Below are positions 17,229 to 26,394 of a stretch of DNA of 40,859 nucleotides, piece by piece. Each line of letters begins with the position of its first letter. Position 1 is the stretch's first letter. The stretch spans positions 1 through 40,859 of the forward strand of contig JAADFU010000206.1 in NCBI GenBank assembly GCA_013152715.1. Reading direction: 5' to 3'. Source of the DNA: Calditrichota bacterium. GTDB taxonomy: Bacteria > Zhuqueibacterota > Zhuqueibacteria > Thermofontimicrobiales > Thermofontimicrobiaceae. Position numbers and translations under genes: made by a program. The notes under the pieces were generated by a model that had not been told where the DNA came from, searched no databases, and worked only from the letters and a program-made list of their open reading frames with translations.

Positions 17229-18479
17229 TTATCGTAACAAATTCATTTTTCGATTTCTAATTTCGGTTCCGGCTTTTAATTGGTAAAAGTAAATTCCCGA
17301 AGCAACTGGGGCGCCGTGAACATTTTCAGCGTTGAAAATAATCTGGTAGTTCCCCGGTGAATAATTTCCGTCAATCAACGTTTGCACGATTTCGCCATTC
17401 AAATTGAAAATATTTAATGTCACGGGACAAGATTGTCGGAGATGAAACCTGATGCTCGTTGACGCATTGAACGGATTGGGATAATTTTGAAATAGTTGAA
17501 AATGTGCCGGCTGAGTCCCTTCCGGAAAGCGTACCGCTGATTGCGAAGGTTTCGGATTGGGCGTGTAATATGTCTGGTCGAAAACGGTTCCGTCTTTCAA
17601 TATGTGTCTGAGTCGCAGGGTATCGCCGGAAAAAGTGAGCTCTGTATAGCCATATTGGGCAATGTATTTTGCCACCATATAGCCGTTTCCGTCTTCGTTG
17701 GGATTGACTGAATATAAGGGAGCACCGCCATTGCCGGTGACGATTTGCGGTATTCCTTTCAGCGAATCCAACGGCGGATTTTTTTGACCATTTAATAGCA
17801 ATTTTTTCGTTCGCACATAATAGTGAGCGTGACCGTTGAAAATAAGATCGCATCCGTTCTGATAAAGCGGCACGCCCCAAGTCTGGTGGATTTCTTGCTC
17901 GTAATGTTTGGGTCCAAAATCAAAAATGGGGTGATGCCAGACAAGGATGAGCCATTTTTGTGGGTTATTTTCAATCGCATTCTTCATCATGGTAAATTGA
18001 GGACCATCAATCGGAGATTTGTCAGAGTCCAAAAGAATAAACCGTGCATCTTCATAATCAAAATAAAAATATTTACCGTCATTACCGTACAAATTTTTCT
18101 GTCCCGGCAGGTAAGTATTCCAATTTGCCAATCCGGAAGATGTCTCAGTATTGTCGTGATTGCCCGGTACAGCCATATATTTTGGCGGCGTTTGATCCTG
18201 TCCGGTTCCGCCTAAAACATCATCACATGCGCGCTGCCATGTGTCCCATAGACTTTTGACTGTCCCGTCTGACACAACATCGCCGACATTGATGATGAAT
18301 TTGTAATTTGGAGTATTATTCATTATTGCTTGCAATACTTGACGATGATCATTGTCATGACTCCTGGTATCTCCGTAGATGATGCATTGCCAGGGTTGCG
18401 CAAAAATACGGGTCACACTAAATAGAAATAAAACAAAAGTCAACTTGAAAATTCCTTTTGAACTTTTTTGCTTGTTCAT
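17229..18479 (-). CDS. Secreted calcineurin-like metallophosphoesterase with sorting domain
   Basis: A 416-residue protein with a signal peptide ending near RIFAQ. Metal-binding motifs occur in order: GDTR (36-39), GDVVSDG (66-72), GNHD (106-109), WHHP and NGHAHYY. GDxR in place of the common GDxH at the first motif is also seen in purple-acid-phosphatase-like proteins. The C-terminus carries QNYPNPFNA at about residue 333 and the same kind of sorting domain as its neighbours. The start at 18479 has AAGGGAAC upstream and begins a clean signal peptide; the open frame continues to 18683 but that part lacks a start signal. It is first in the degradative gene set. It may remove phosphate from a decorated glycan or scavenge phosphate; neither can be shown here. 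Confidence 0.85.
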   Translation of the reverse strand: MNKQKSSKGIFKLTFVLFLFSVTRIFAQPWQCIIYGDTRSHDNDHRQVLQAIMNNTPNYKFIINVGDVVSDGTVKSLWDTWQRACDDVLGGTGQDQTPPKYMAVPGNHDNTETSSGLANWNTYLPGQKNLYGNDGKYFYFDYEDARFILLDSDKSPIDGPQFTMMKNAIENNPQKWLILVWHHPIFDFGPKHYEQEIHQTWGVPLYQNGCDLIFNGHAHYYVRTKKLLLNGQKNPPLDSLKGIPQIVTGNGGAPLYSVNPNEDGNGYMVAKYIAQYGYTELTFSGDTLRLRHILKDGTVFDQTYYTPNPKPSQSAVRFPEGTQPAHFQLFQNYPNPFNASTSIRFHLRQSCPVTLNIFNLNGEIVQTLIDGNYSPGNYQIIFNAENVHGAPVASGIYFYQLKAGTEIRNRKMNLLR

Positions 18480-18847
18480 GATGTTCCCTTCAATGTGAAA
18501 GAAATGAATAATATCATTAAAAATAAATTTCCGGTGAAAGCAGGGGCGCTTTGATTTGGAATATGAAAAAAACGATATTGTAAAAAAAAAAGCGCTAACC
18601 AGCAATATTAATAAATCTTGCTCCGTTTTTCGTATTATCGAAAATATCAGGACTTCACTGAATGAGTTAAATTTGTGCCGCAAAATTACCCGTTGTAGAG
18701 ATTTATTTGTTTTTTTTTATTGTGCTAATATTATTATCTGATTTAATCGTTGAATGAGACGTTGAAAAAAATGTCGCTGATTATAAAGTCAGGGAGAGAG
18801 GAATATTTTTCCTTCTCTCCCTGGTACGCTGCTGTAAGAGGACAAAA
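18480..18847. other. Intergenic region between the two halves of the locus
   Basis: This 368-base gap is AT-rich. Its left end serves as leader of the phosphoesterase gene and its right end holds the hairpin at 18790-18823. I see no convincing gene and no promoter matching the TTGCAT/TATATT pattern, although a separate promoter for the downstream genes is expected here. Confidence 0.5.
18790..18823 (-). terminator. Strong hairpin after the beta-helix gene
   Basis: Left arm 18790-18803 and right arm 18809-18823 pair over 14 bases with one bulged base (18813) and a five-base loop. It begins 25 bases after the stop of the 18848-21127 gene. The minus-strand tail is ACTTTATAATC, so the U tract is poor. 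It probably ends or weakens transcription of the receptor half of the locus. Confidence 0.6.
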
Positions 18848-21127
18848 TTACTGCAGTAAAATCATTTTCTTAACGCTTAAAAAGTTGTCAGTTTTTAAAC
18901 GATAGAAATATATTCCGCCGGGCACAGGTTTGTTATTTTTGTCCTTTCCATCCCAGTGGACAATATAGCGATTCGGCATCTGAAATTGATTAACCAGAGC
19001 AATGACTTTCTGTCCCAGAATATTGTAAATCGTTAAATTTACCAGCGCTGGCTTGGAAATTCCGTAAGAGATTGATGTCCCCGGATTAAATGGATTGGGA
19101 TAATTTTGGGACAGATAGAATGAGTTGGGTGTGGTTTGATTCACCGACACACCGGTTTGTTCCCAGGTTCCCCAGCGCGGATCGCCTAAGTTGCTTTCGT
19201 CAGATGCCATTCCGACAGCAGGTCCATTGACTTCAACGGCCAAATTCAGCGTCGAATCCTCTATACTCTTAAACAACGGATCATCTTCCAGGTTGAAAAT
19301 CGGAAAGGTGAGTTCCGGATGATCTTCTGATTTTATCAGCGTGTCGCATTCCCAGAAAAGATTGTACTCGACAGTGGGAGAGGGTCCAAAAACGCGAACG
19401 CCGAATGCATCCTGTTGGTAGAAGATATTATCTCGAATCGTGACTACCGTATCGTCTCGGGCGTAAACTCCCACATTTCCTGTGCGTTCGGAAATTGTGC
19501 TGTCATTCCAGCAGAAAGTACAATGGGAAACTTCTAATTCACCCACATTTCGCAGGTAAATTCCTTTTTGTCCCACGCGATAGAATGTGCAATTGGCGAT
19601 TTTGGCAAATTCAATATTTCGGGCGGCGTCTTTGCCGTAGATGCCGGTTTCTCCGACATTTCGGAAAATGCAATTATTCACAATCAGCGTATCTGTGTGG
19701 TTCTTCTTGTCCATGTGCAAAGCGCGCAGCCGGAAACCTTCAAACTCACAATCTTCAATAATGCAGGTGCCAAATTCCTCGCTTCCCGCATCCCAGCGAA
19801 GTCCGTAGGGAGTTCCGCCGTCAACGATACCATCGCCTCTAAACCGAAGACCTTTGATGGTTATCGGCGCATAGATTTTCATGATTCGAGAGCTGCCAAA
19901 CGCTGCGGTCAACGTGGGTTTTTCTCCCAACCCCGGTTTTGCCATCAAAACCAGCGGAAATTTTTTCATCGAGACATCTTTGGGATTGTAATATTCGCCG
20001 CCATCAGAGACGAATACGAGCGTGTCATTTTCAGTGAGAGCATCCTCGATGAGTCGTTCCCAGTCTTTATTTTTCACCAGTTCCCATTTTGTAATTTCGC
20101 TGGCATCCCAGGTGCCATTATTGGCATCGCCCAGCGCTGTGGAGTCATCAGCAAAAAGTGCCGCCGGAGAATTGGCAGCAACGGCAAAATTGCCGGCTTC
20201 GGCATCCGCAAAGTAGGGATTTTGATCTCTTAAAAGCAGGTCATAGTCATAACTGGCTCCCTCTTTTTTGCTGATATGCTTCGGACACTGAAATGACAGA
20301 AAATGTTCTACTTTGGAATTGGTACCGTAAATTCGGCAAGCGTATTCATCTGTGGCGCTGAAAGCCACGATTGAATTTTTGATCATCGCGCCGTCGATCT
20401 CTTTGGGATAGATGCTTTTGCTTCCCGCTTTTACTATTGTGATATGATTTGCAATAAAAACCGGATCCGGCGTGCCATCGGAAACGTGGTCATGAGCCTG
20501 CACATAAATTGCTTCATCTCCAATGTCCCAGAGAGTAGTATTTTCAATCCGAAAATACTTCACCGAACCCGGCGCTACCGACGGAGATTTAAAACGCACT
20601 GCTTCTTGCAGAATATGTGCAAAATAACAATTGCTAATAATAACGGTGTCAGCTTGAGTATTTGCATCACCGTAAATTGCATGGCCATCGTCGCCAACAT
20701 TGAAATTGACGAATTCGCAATTATTGATTTTCAGTTTGTAACCCCATTTCACCAGCGAACTGTCTGGCGTGTCAATGCCTTTTGCGGTAAGTGAATCTCC
20801 CAGAGAACCATCGAAAATGATACCGTCCAGGGTAAGATCGTCGCGAATGTCGATTATTTTGCTGCTGTTATCGGTGTACCAGACGGGCTTATTCGTTAAT
20901 CCTTTTGCGGCGCGGATTGTGATTGGCATGTCGATTATTGTGACAAAAGTCTCATGATACATGCCGCCGTCCGTAATTAATTCCAGCGTATCTCCTGGCG
21001 AGGCAGTATAAAGCGCGTTATCGATCTGGTCGTCTCCCGCAGGCACCTGAATTACTGATTGCCCGAAAAGAGCGGACACTGAGAAAATCATGAGAAAAAA
21101 AATTGTAACAAAGAGCTTGCTTTTCAT
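18848..21127 (-). CDS. Secreted right-handed parallel beta-helix protein, internally duplicated, with sorting domain
   Basis: A 759-residue protein with a signal peptide (ending FGQ, residue 23). Residues 26-343 and 349-656 are two copies of one module. Each starts with a DTLxxxxDGGxY segment, continues with ITI-LxFxG and several NCxF or NCIF rungs, and ends with a closing unit (ALGDANNGTWD and NLGDPRWGTWE). Such helices are found in polysaccharide lyases of the pectate-lyase and chondroitinase B type and in glycan-binding surface proteins. I cannot identify catalytic residues, so binding or lyase activity remains open. The sorting domain starts at QNYPNPFNP (about 674-682). AAGGAG precedes the ATG. 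It closes the receptor half of the locus. Confidence 0.85.
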   Translation of the reverse strand: MKSKLFVTIFFLMIFSVSALFGQSVIQVPAGDDQIDNALYTASPGDTLELITDGGMYHETFVTIIDMPITIRAAKGLTNKPVWYTDNSSKIIDIRDDLTLDGIIFDGSLGDSLTAKGIDTPDSSLVKWGYKLKINNCEFVNFNVGDDGHAIYGDANTQADTVIISNCYFAHILQEAVRFKSPSVAPGSVKYFRIENTTLWDIGDEAIYVQAHDHVSDGTPDPVFIANHITIVKAGSKSIYPKEIDGAMIKNSIVAFSATDEYACRIYGTNSKVEHFLSFQCPKHISKKEGASYDYDLLLRDQNPYFADAEAGNFAVAANSPAALFADDSTALGDANNGTWDASEITKWELVKNKDWERLIEDALTENDTLVFVSDGGEYYNPKDVSMKKFPLVLMAKPGLGEKPTLTAAFGSSRIMKIYAPITIKGLRFRGDGIVDGGTPYGLRWDAGSEEFGTCIIEDCEFEGFRLRALHMDKKNHTDTLIVNNCIFRNVGETGIYGKDAARNIEFAKIANCTFYRVGQKGIYLRNVGELEVSHCTFCWNDSTISERTGNVGVYARDDTVVTIRDNIFYQQDAFGVRVFGPSPTVEYNLFWECDTLIKSEDHPELTFPIFNLEDDPLFKSIEDSTLNLAVEVNGPAVGMASDESNLGDPRWGTWEQTGVSVNQTTPNSFYLSQNYPNPFNPGTSISYGISKPALVNLTIYNILGQKVIALVNQFQMPNRYIVHWDGKDKNNKPVPGGIYFYRLKTDNFLSVKKMILLQ

Positions 21128-21285
21128 CTTTCTCTCCTTTTCTAAATTTTAATGATTAAAAATGATTTTTGGTACCGATGGATGCAGATTCCCCGCTACG
21201 AATCAAGCGATGGGAAAACCTTGTAACTTGAGAAAGAATATCATTCTTTTTTAAAAGCCAACATCACCTCCTCACTAATATTTTG

Positions 21286-22824
21286 CTATTGCTTCCCAGT
21301 TTTAAAGATAAAATTATAATCGGTTTCAAAGGAATTCCCATGAATATCCGCCGCGCCGAAAGAAGGCCGTAATGTTTCTTTGTCTTTTTCAAATGTGCCA
21401 ATTATTTTTACCTGAAATCCTGTTGATGGCAGCAATAGTTTTTCGGGAGAAAATGTCATTTTGGTGGCTTTGGGATTCGGATCTACCGGCGGGTCGCCCT
21501 TTTTTCCATTTGCGTACCAGGCAGCTAATGCACGCTCATAAATGTACGGAAAAATAATCGTCGTGTCCAATGTCGTTGCGTCCAACATGCCGCTGACAAG
21601 AGTGGAATCCTGCCAATCGTCGAACTGAAAAGTTCCATTCACATAAAGCGCATCTAAAGGTAAATTATTTTTTTCCTCCCAGACACCGGCAAATTGCTGA
21701 CTTCTGAAGACGCCGCTGTTCGTTGCAGCAAAAAGTTGTTCCGGATTCTGTGGATTTATCGCCAATGCCACCACATTTACACCTGCCGGGATTTGTTCGG
21801 ATTGCGTCCAGGAAGTACCGCCATCATTACTGTGGTAAAATCCTTGACCAGTGTTTACGATAATTCTCCCGGTGTCCTGAGGATCAAAAGCAAAAGCATT
21901 AATGTCAAGGTTGGGAAGACCTTCCACGATTAATTCCCAATTGTCTCCGGAATCATGGCTCCGATAAATTCCTCCGCCGTCTGAAACTGCAAATACGCGG
22001 GAAGTATCCGCAGGATGAACGGCGATTTTATTGAAATAATAGGTAAAAAATCCCTTGCGGATGCGCGTCCATTTCTCTCCGCCATTATACGATTTCAGAA
22101 TAAAATCTCCTTTGGTAGCCAGATAGATTATTTGGGGATTCAGCGGATTAATGGCAATATCTTGCGGCGGCCTGCTGACGCGAACGCCATCATTTTTCGC
22201 TTCCCAATTTTGGCCGCTGTCGGTAGATTTATAAATGCCGTCTTTTTCGGTCGCAACAAATAGCACATTTCCATTTGTCGGATCAATCGCCAACGCAAGC
22301 GGATTTTCAGCGGGCAGCGCTATTTTTTCCCAATTCAAACCACTATCGTTGCTGCGATACAAACCACTGTCATGGCTTACCGCGTACAGTAAATTGGAAT
22401 TGCCCGGAGAAATGATAATTTGACTCAGATTCATTTTCATGCTGAGTGGCGTCAACCAGGTCCATGATTCTCCGCCATCTTCGCTTTTAAAAATTCCCTG
22501 AGTTTTTCGTGAGACATAGATTATTTGCGGATTATTTTTGTCGATAGTAATTGTTTGAAGCGAATCGAAACTCACTTTGGGCCAAAGCCTGAAATTTTTT
22601 TCCACAGACGCGGTGTTCATAAGTTCGTCAAACCAGATAGTAATTTTGGCATCTCGGGGAATATTTTTGGCATTTGAAAGCGGATCATGGTATGCCACCG
22701 CAGGTCTTCTGACATCAGGAGCTTCAAAATCCGGTTTTGTTGGTTCTCTTTCCGGGAAGCAACTCCAGATAATTATCACTAAAAGCGAGAGTACAAATGT
22801 ATTAGCTAAAATTTTTAACTTCAT
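21286..22824 (-). CDS. Surface lipoprotein: BNR beta-propeller inserted in a Big_5-like domain
   Basis: A 512-residue protein with a lipoprotein signal ending at Cys22. Residues 45-85 look like the first half of a bacterial Ig-like Big_5 domain (DPLSNAKNIPRDAKITIWFD, then MNTASVEKNFRL). Residues 88-385 hold seven units of about 43 residues with the BNR/sortilin motif: DGGESW, DSGLNW, DSGQNW, NGGEKW, DSGDNW, DGGTSW and one decayed copy near 380. Residues 395-510 resume the Ig-like pattern (NGTFQF, then MTFSPEKLLLPSTGFQVKIIG and DYNFIFKTG). It would sit in the outer membrane, probably facing out, and could bind glycan or partner proteins. No enzyme signature is seen. GGGAGAGG precedes the ATG. 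It is tightly linked to the PorV-like gene (10-base gap). Confidence 0.8.
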   Translation of the reverse strand: MKLKILANTFVLSLLVIIIWSCFPEREPTKPDFEAPDVRRPAVAYHDPLSNAKNIPRDAKITIWFDELMNTASVEKNFRLWPKVSFDSLQTITIDKNNPQIIYVSRKTQGIFKSEDGGESWTWLTPLSMKMNLSQIIISPGNSNLLYAVSHDSGLYRSNDSGLNWEKIALPAENPLALAIDPTNGNVLFVATEKDGIYKSTDSGQNWEAKNDGVRVSRPPQDIAINPLNPQIIYLATKGDFILKSYNGGEKWTRIRKGFFTYYFNKIAVHPADTSRVFAVSDGGGIYRSHDSGDNWELIVEGLPNLDINAFAFDPQDTGRIIVNTGQGFYHSNDGGTSWTQSEQIPAGVNVVALAINPQNPEQLFAATNSGVFRSQQFAGVWEEKNNLPLDALYVNGTFQFDDWQDSTLVSGMLDATTLDTTIIFPYIYERALAAWYANGKKGDPPVDPNPKATKMTFSPEKLLLPSTGFQVKIIGTFEKDKETLRPSFGAADIHGNSFETDYNFIFKTGKQ

Positions 22825-22834
22825 GGCCTCTCCC

Positions 22835-23845
22835 TCAGAATGTTAGGATGATCGAAAAGGTCTGTACATTATTTAAAATTTGATAATCATTATAAGCATA
22901 ATCCAATTTCATGGCAAATTTTCGTAGTAATTGAAAATCAAAACCAGCGCCCACCGACAAACCGGCCTGACTGTCATTAAAGCGATAGCCGGAGCGAAGC
23001 GTTAACATTTTTTTAATGCAAATTTCTCCGCCGGTAGCGATGCGATGGATGAAATCGCGGGAGTCCATTAATTCGGAAGAAAATGTCAGGCGAAAATTAT
23101 CAGCGTTGACGATGTCAGTTGCCACCCCAAAACGGAATAACAATGGAATGTCCCAGGGGTCGGTCAAAAGTTCAGCACGGGAATATTTAATGCTGGGATC
23201 TTCCAGGTGTTGAACGATGAGATCGGTTCCGTGCAATTGCATCCGTCCGCCCAGATTGGAAAGCGCAAATCCAAGCCGCATATTATTGAAAAAATCAGTG
23301 ATAAAAATACTCCCAATGTCGATAGCGACAGTACGCGCGGTTTCCCGATCCAGCCGCTCAGAAATATATTTTATTGTCAAACCAGCAGAAAAACGATTGG
23401 TAAGTTGTCTTGAAAAAGTGAGTCCCGCGGCAAAATTAGAAGCGTCAAATTGTCTGCCGGTTCCTTCTGGCTCCCAGATTGTTGTTTCTGCCATTTGCCC
23501 GGATGAAAAAGTGTAAATGTGAAAGCCAAAATTGCCAATTTGGGGCAGACGATATGAAGTGGCAAGATAGAATAGTTTGGTATCCAAAAGCCAATTGGTT
23601 GTCTGAAAATAAAGTTGGTTGTTCGTTAAAAATCCCAGTCCGCCGGGGTTCCAGTAGGTCGCTGTGACGTCATTCGCTAATGCGACGTAGGCGCTTCCCA
23701 TGCCCAGAGCTCTGCCGCCCACGCCGATTTTCAAAAAATTCGCCATCGAAGTGCCCGTTTGATTGAGCGAAGAAGTCTGAGCAATTGACAAATTAACTGA
23801 AGCGACCGTAATTAGTAAAACAGTGATTATAATTTTGGGCTTCAT
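22835..23845 (-). CDS. PorV/PorQ-family outer-membrane protein
   Basis: A 336-residue beta-barrel protein with a signal peptide (ending SIAQ). The N-terminal MANFLKIGVGGRALGMGSAYVALANDVTATYWNPGGLG region is the PorV/PorQ hallmark (positions about 33-66), followed by alternating strands and an aromatic C-terminal strand (FSIILTF). In FCB bacteria PorV acts at the outer membrane in type IX secretion, and related members are scattered next to surface-protein genes. Its place among proteins with C-terminal sorting domains suggests a role in their export or surface attachment. AAGGGGA precedes the ATG. Confidence 0.85.
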   Translation of the reverse strand: MKPKIIITVLLITVASVNLSIAQTSSLNQTGTSMANFLKIGVGGRALGMGSAYVALANDVTATYWNPGGLGFLTNNQLYFQTTNWLLDTKLFYLATSYRLPQIGNFGFHIYTFSSGQMAETTIWEPEGTGRQFDASNFAAGLTFSRQLTNRFSAGLTIKYISERLDRETARTVAIDIGSIFITDFFNNMRLGFALSNLGGRMQLHGTDLIVQHLEDPSIKYSRAELLTDPWDIPLLFRFGVATDIVNADNFRLTFSSELMDSRDFIHRIATGGEICIKKMLTLRSGYRFNDSQAGLSVGAGFDFQLLRKFAMKLDYAYNDYQILNNVQTFSIILTF

Positions 23846-23950
23846 CTTTATCCCCTTTTATTTTAAACGCTCAAATTTTTATCGAGAAACGCTACCATTG
23901 CAAATTTGATTACTCAATTTTTTGAACCAGTTGATCATATTGTTTTTAAT

Positions 23951-26302
23951 TTACTTAATGACAACGAATTTACCTGTTTTGTCGCCAAGTTCAGATTCAA
24001 TGTGGAAAAAGTACAAACCAGGAGCCACTTCACGGTTTTCGTCGCTGCGAAGGTTCCATTGTTCCTCGGAGGCGATCGGCGAAGTTGAGCCATGGTAAAG
24101 TGTCACGATGAGTTCTCCTGCCATATTAAAGATTCGAATGGTGCAAGTTTCCGGCAGATGAGTAAACTTCAGCATTCTCTCTCTGACCGCGGTTTCCTGA
24201 GGATTAATCACGCGATAGGGATTGGGCACAACTTTAATTAACTCGAGATCATTTTTCGTTGAAGCTTCGGGAGCGTGAGGCGTCACATTTACGACGTTGA
24301 CTCCCGAAGTTCGGGCATTTTGCAACGGCTGAAGTCCGTCCGGCGTGTCGTCACCCGCGCCGTAGGCGACAACGGCATAAGTGTAAGAAAAACCGTTAAG
24401 AACAGATTCGTCCACAAAAACATATTTTAGAGTGTCAGTAATATTTTTCCCCAATTCTTTGACGAAAATTTCGCGCACAGAGTCTTGTTCCGCCAGAATC
24501 AGATCAAAACCATTGTCATTTCCGCGATTGAAAGTTGGCAGCACCGGAGAAGCGCCGGTAATCCCGTTGGGAACATCGTACTGCGCTAATGGTACGTAAT
24601 CAATGGTGGTGCCATTTTCATCAGTAATGGGAACAGCGCCCCAGCTTTTACCGCCATCGTCGCTGCGGAAAATTTTGTACCCTTCAAATTTTTGTCTGCC
24701 AAATATCTGGTTCAGCGAATCGTTCTCGCTGATCGTCCCCCAGCGCAAAGTAATTTTACCGCTCTCCACTTTTACCAAAACATTTGGCGGAAAGGGTGGT
24801 TTCGGGACAACCCAGCCATTCTTGAAGATTTTTCTTGCTGTCTTTGCATTTTTGAATAAATCAGCTCGACTTTCGCCCATGACCGTGGCGCAGATGAGCG
24901 TGTCCGTTTCTCCCGGCTCCAGACGAAAAGGTCCGGTATTGATTGTCATGGCACAGCGATGACCATTGTCGTATAAAGTTTCGGATCCCACGGGAAAAGG
25001 ATGTTCCCATGTCCAATTATCAATATGGTCGCCATCCGCGTCGTCGGGATCTGTGCCCTGACCATACTGTCCGGTATTTACGACATTCAACCAATAAAAT
25101 CTTGCGAGGCTATTCCCGATTCCTTGAACCTCTCCTTTGATTGTCGCTCCAAATGCATCCCAACTCGTTATACCCAATTCTTTTCCTGTCAACGTATCTT
25201 TTGGCGTCTGCAAAAAGATGACCCCGGCAAGAGCAACTTTATCTACCGGCGTTTCGTCCGTCAATTTGGCTTTTTCATAAGGCCAATTTCCAAATGTTGC
25301 GCCGGTAATATCGCCGTCTCCGTCCCAACCATAACCAATTTTTAGCTCTTCGCCGGTTTCTTCATCAATATCGTACGTATCAAATGCAAACGCGTCGACT
25401 TTATCGTAGGTGTGATATTCTTGAAAACTTGCCCACGGAAAATCGAAATCGGCAAACATGCCCAGGTACGTGCTGTCAATGGGTTCAGTGCCAATATTGG
25501 TGACCGTGAAAGTCCAATAAAGAAAATCTTCAGCTAAATCTCCCTTCCAACTCAAGCTGCGTAGAATTGTATAGACCATCAAATGGCCAGTAGCCTGATC
25601 ATCATCCCTGTTTTTGGCAAACGAGGCTGTGAATGCTTCCTGGTCTGCGACAACCTGCCCTGGGTAATACAGACCAGGCGCAGAATATTTATTCGGACCA
25701 GCGCCAGGAAAACCGGTTAGTGTGTCTAATAAAAGAGGGATTGGCGTGGCGATTCCCTGATTGTAAACAGTCGGATAATTGGGATTCACTCGCTGAAGCA
25801 CAGGATCAGTAGTCGGATAGGTAGCGGGCCAACCGTCGGAAGGCCAACTCGTGCTATCGTCGCTTACAGCGATGGGATCTGTGCTCGAAGGCGCGCTGTA
25901 ATCCGGAAGTCCGTCAAAATGGAATCCCTTGTAAAAACGATAACTTGCCTGGTCTCCGCTTTCCACTAAAGGGTTTAATAATCTATTGGGATCATGGTCC
26001 CAAACGGGGCCCCGATCCGAACAAAATCCCCCGACATGAAACGAAATTCCGACAGCGTAGTAAATATGCCTGCCATTTGGGTCCGGATTGTAAGGATATT
26101 CAAAAGCAGGAAATTTTGCTAATTCCGGATATTTCAATCGCCCTGAACCAATATTGTTGGTATTGGACATTTTGGTGACTAATTTACCTGCTCCAAAATT
26201 GCCCCATCTTTCCCATTCCAATCTTTGCTGTCCTTGCAAAAATTGGATCGAGCTAAAAGTGAAAATCAGAATTAAAAAGAAGATTACAATTTTTTTTGAC
26301 AT
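23951..26302 (-). CDS. Large secreted protein of unknown function next to the TonB receptor
   Basis: A 783-residue protein with a signal peptide (ending near FLQGQ). I do not recognise a catalytic domain. The first 500 residues are beta-rich, with a calcium-loop-like DPDDADGDHIDNW near 420. A fibronectin III-like module follows (PPFPPNVLVKVESGKITLRW to EGYKIFRSDDGGKSW). The end has VPNPYR and a strand-rich tail closing in KTGKFVVIK, a variant of the sorting domain. The gene lies 92 bases after the TonB receptor, with GAGGAG before the ATG. In Bacteroidetes this place would hold SusD; this protein has no SusD features, but its constant position suggests it may be the receptor's surface partner. 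That is inference only. Confidence 0.7.
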   Translation of the reverse strand: MSKKIVIFFLILIFTFSSIQFLQGQQRLEWERWGNFGAGKLVTKMSNTNNIGSGRLKYPELAKFPAFEYPYNPDPNGRHIYYAVGISFHVGGFCSDRGPVWDHDPNRLLNPLVESGDQASYRFYKGFHFDGLPDYSAPSSTDPIAVSDDSTSWPSDGWPATYPTTDPVLQRVNPNYPTVYNQGIATPIPLLLDTLTGFPGAGPNKYSAPGLYYPGQVVADQEAFTASFAKNRDDDQATGHLMVYTILRSLSWKGDLAEDFLYWTFTVTNIGTEPIDSTYLGMFADFDFPWASFQEYHTYDKVDAFAFDTYDIDEETGEELKIGYGWDGDGDITGATFGNWPYEKAKLTDETPVDKVALAGVIFLQTPKDTLTGKELGITSWDAFGATIKGEVQGIGNSLARFYWLNVVNTGQYGQGTDPDDADGDHIDNWTWEHPFPVGSETLYDNGHRCAMTINTGPFRLEPGETDTLICATVMGESRADLFKNAKTARKIFKNGWVVPKPPFPPNVLVKVESGKITLRWGTISENDSLNQIFGRQKFEGYKIFRSDDGGKSWGAVPITDENGTTIDYVPLAQYDVPNGITGASPVLPTFNRGNDNGFDLILAEQDSVREIFVKELGKNITDTLKYVFVDESVLNGFSYTYAVVAYGAGDDTPDGLQPLQNARTSGVNVVNVTPHAPEASTKNDLELIKVVPNPYRVINPQETAVRERMLKFTHLPETCTIRIFNMAGELIVTLYHGSTSPIASEEQWNLRSDENREVAPGLYFFHIESELGDKTGKFVVIK

Positions 26303-26394
26303 GGTAAACTCCTCAAGAGCTTGTATTCAAATTTGAATTTTCTGAATTACAGCAATTAAAAATGAAAAATTACGAAATTCTTATGGTCTTAATT

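Noticed and set aside
18480-18683. N-terminal extension of the metallophosphoesterase
   Set aside because: The extension has odd composition and would bury the signal peptide, while the ATG at 18479 has a good ribosome-binding site.
26325-26338. Perfect 14-base palindrome ATTCAAATTTGAAT
   Set aside because: Two or three 14-base palindromes are expected by chance in 40 kb, and this one is AT-rich.
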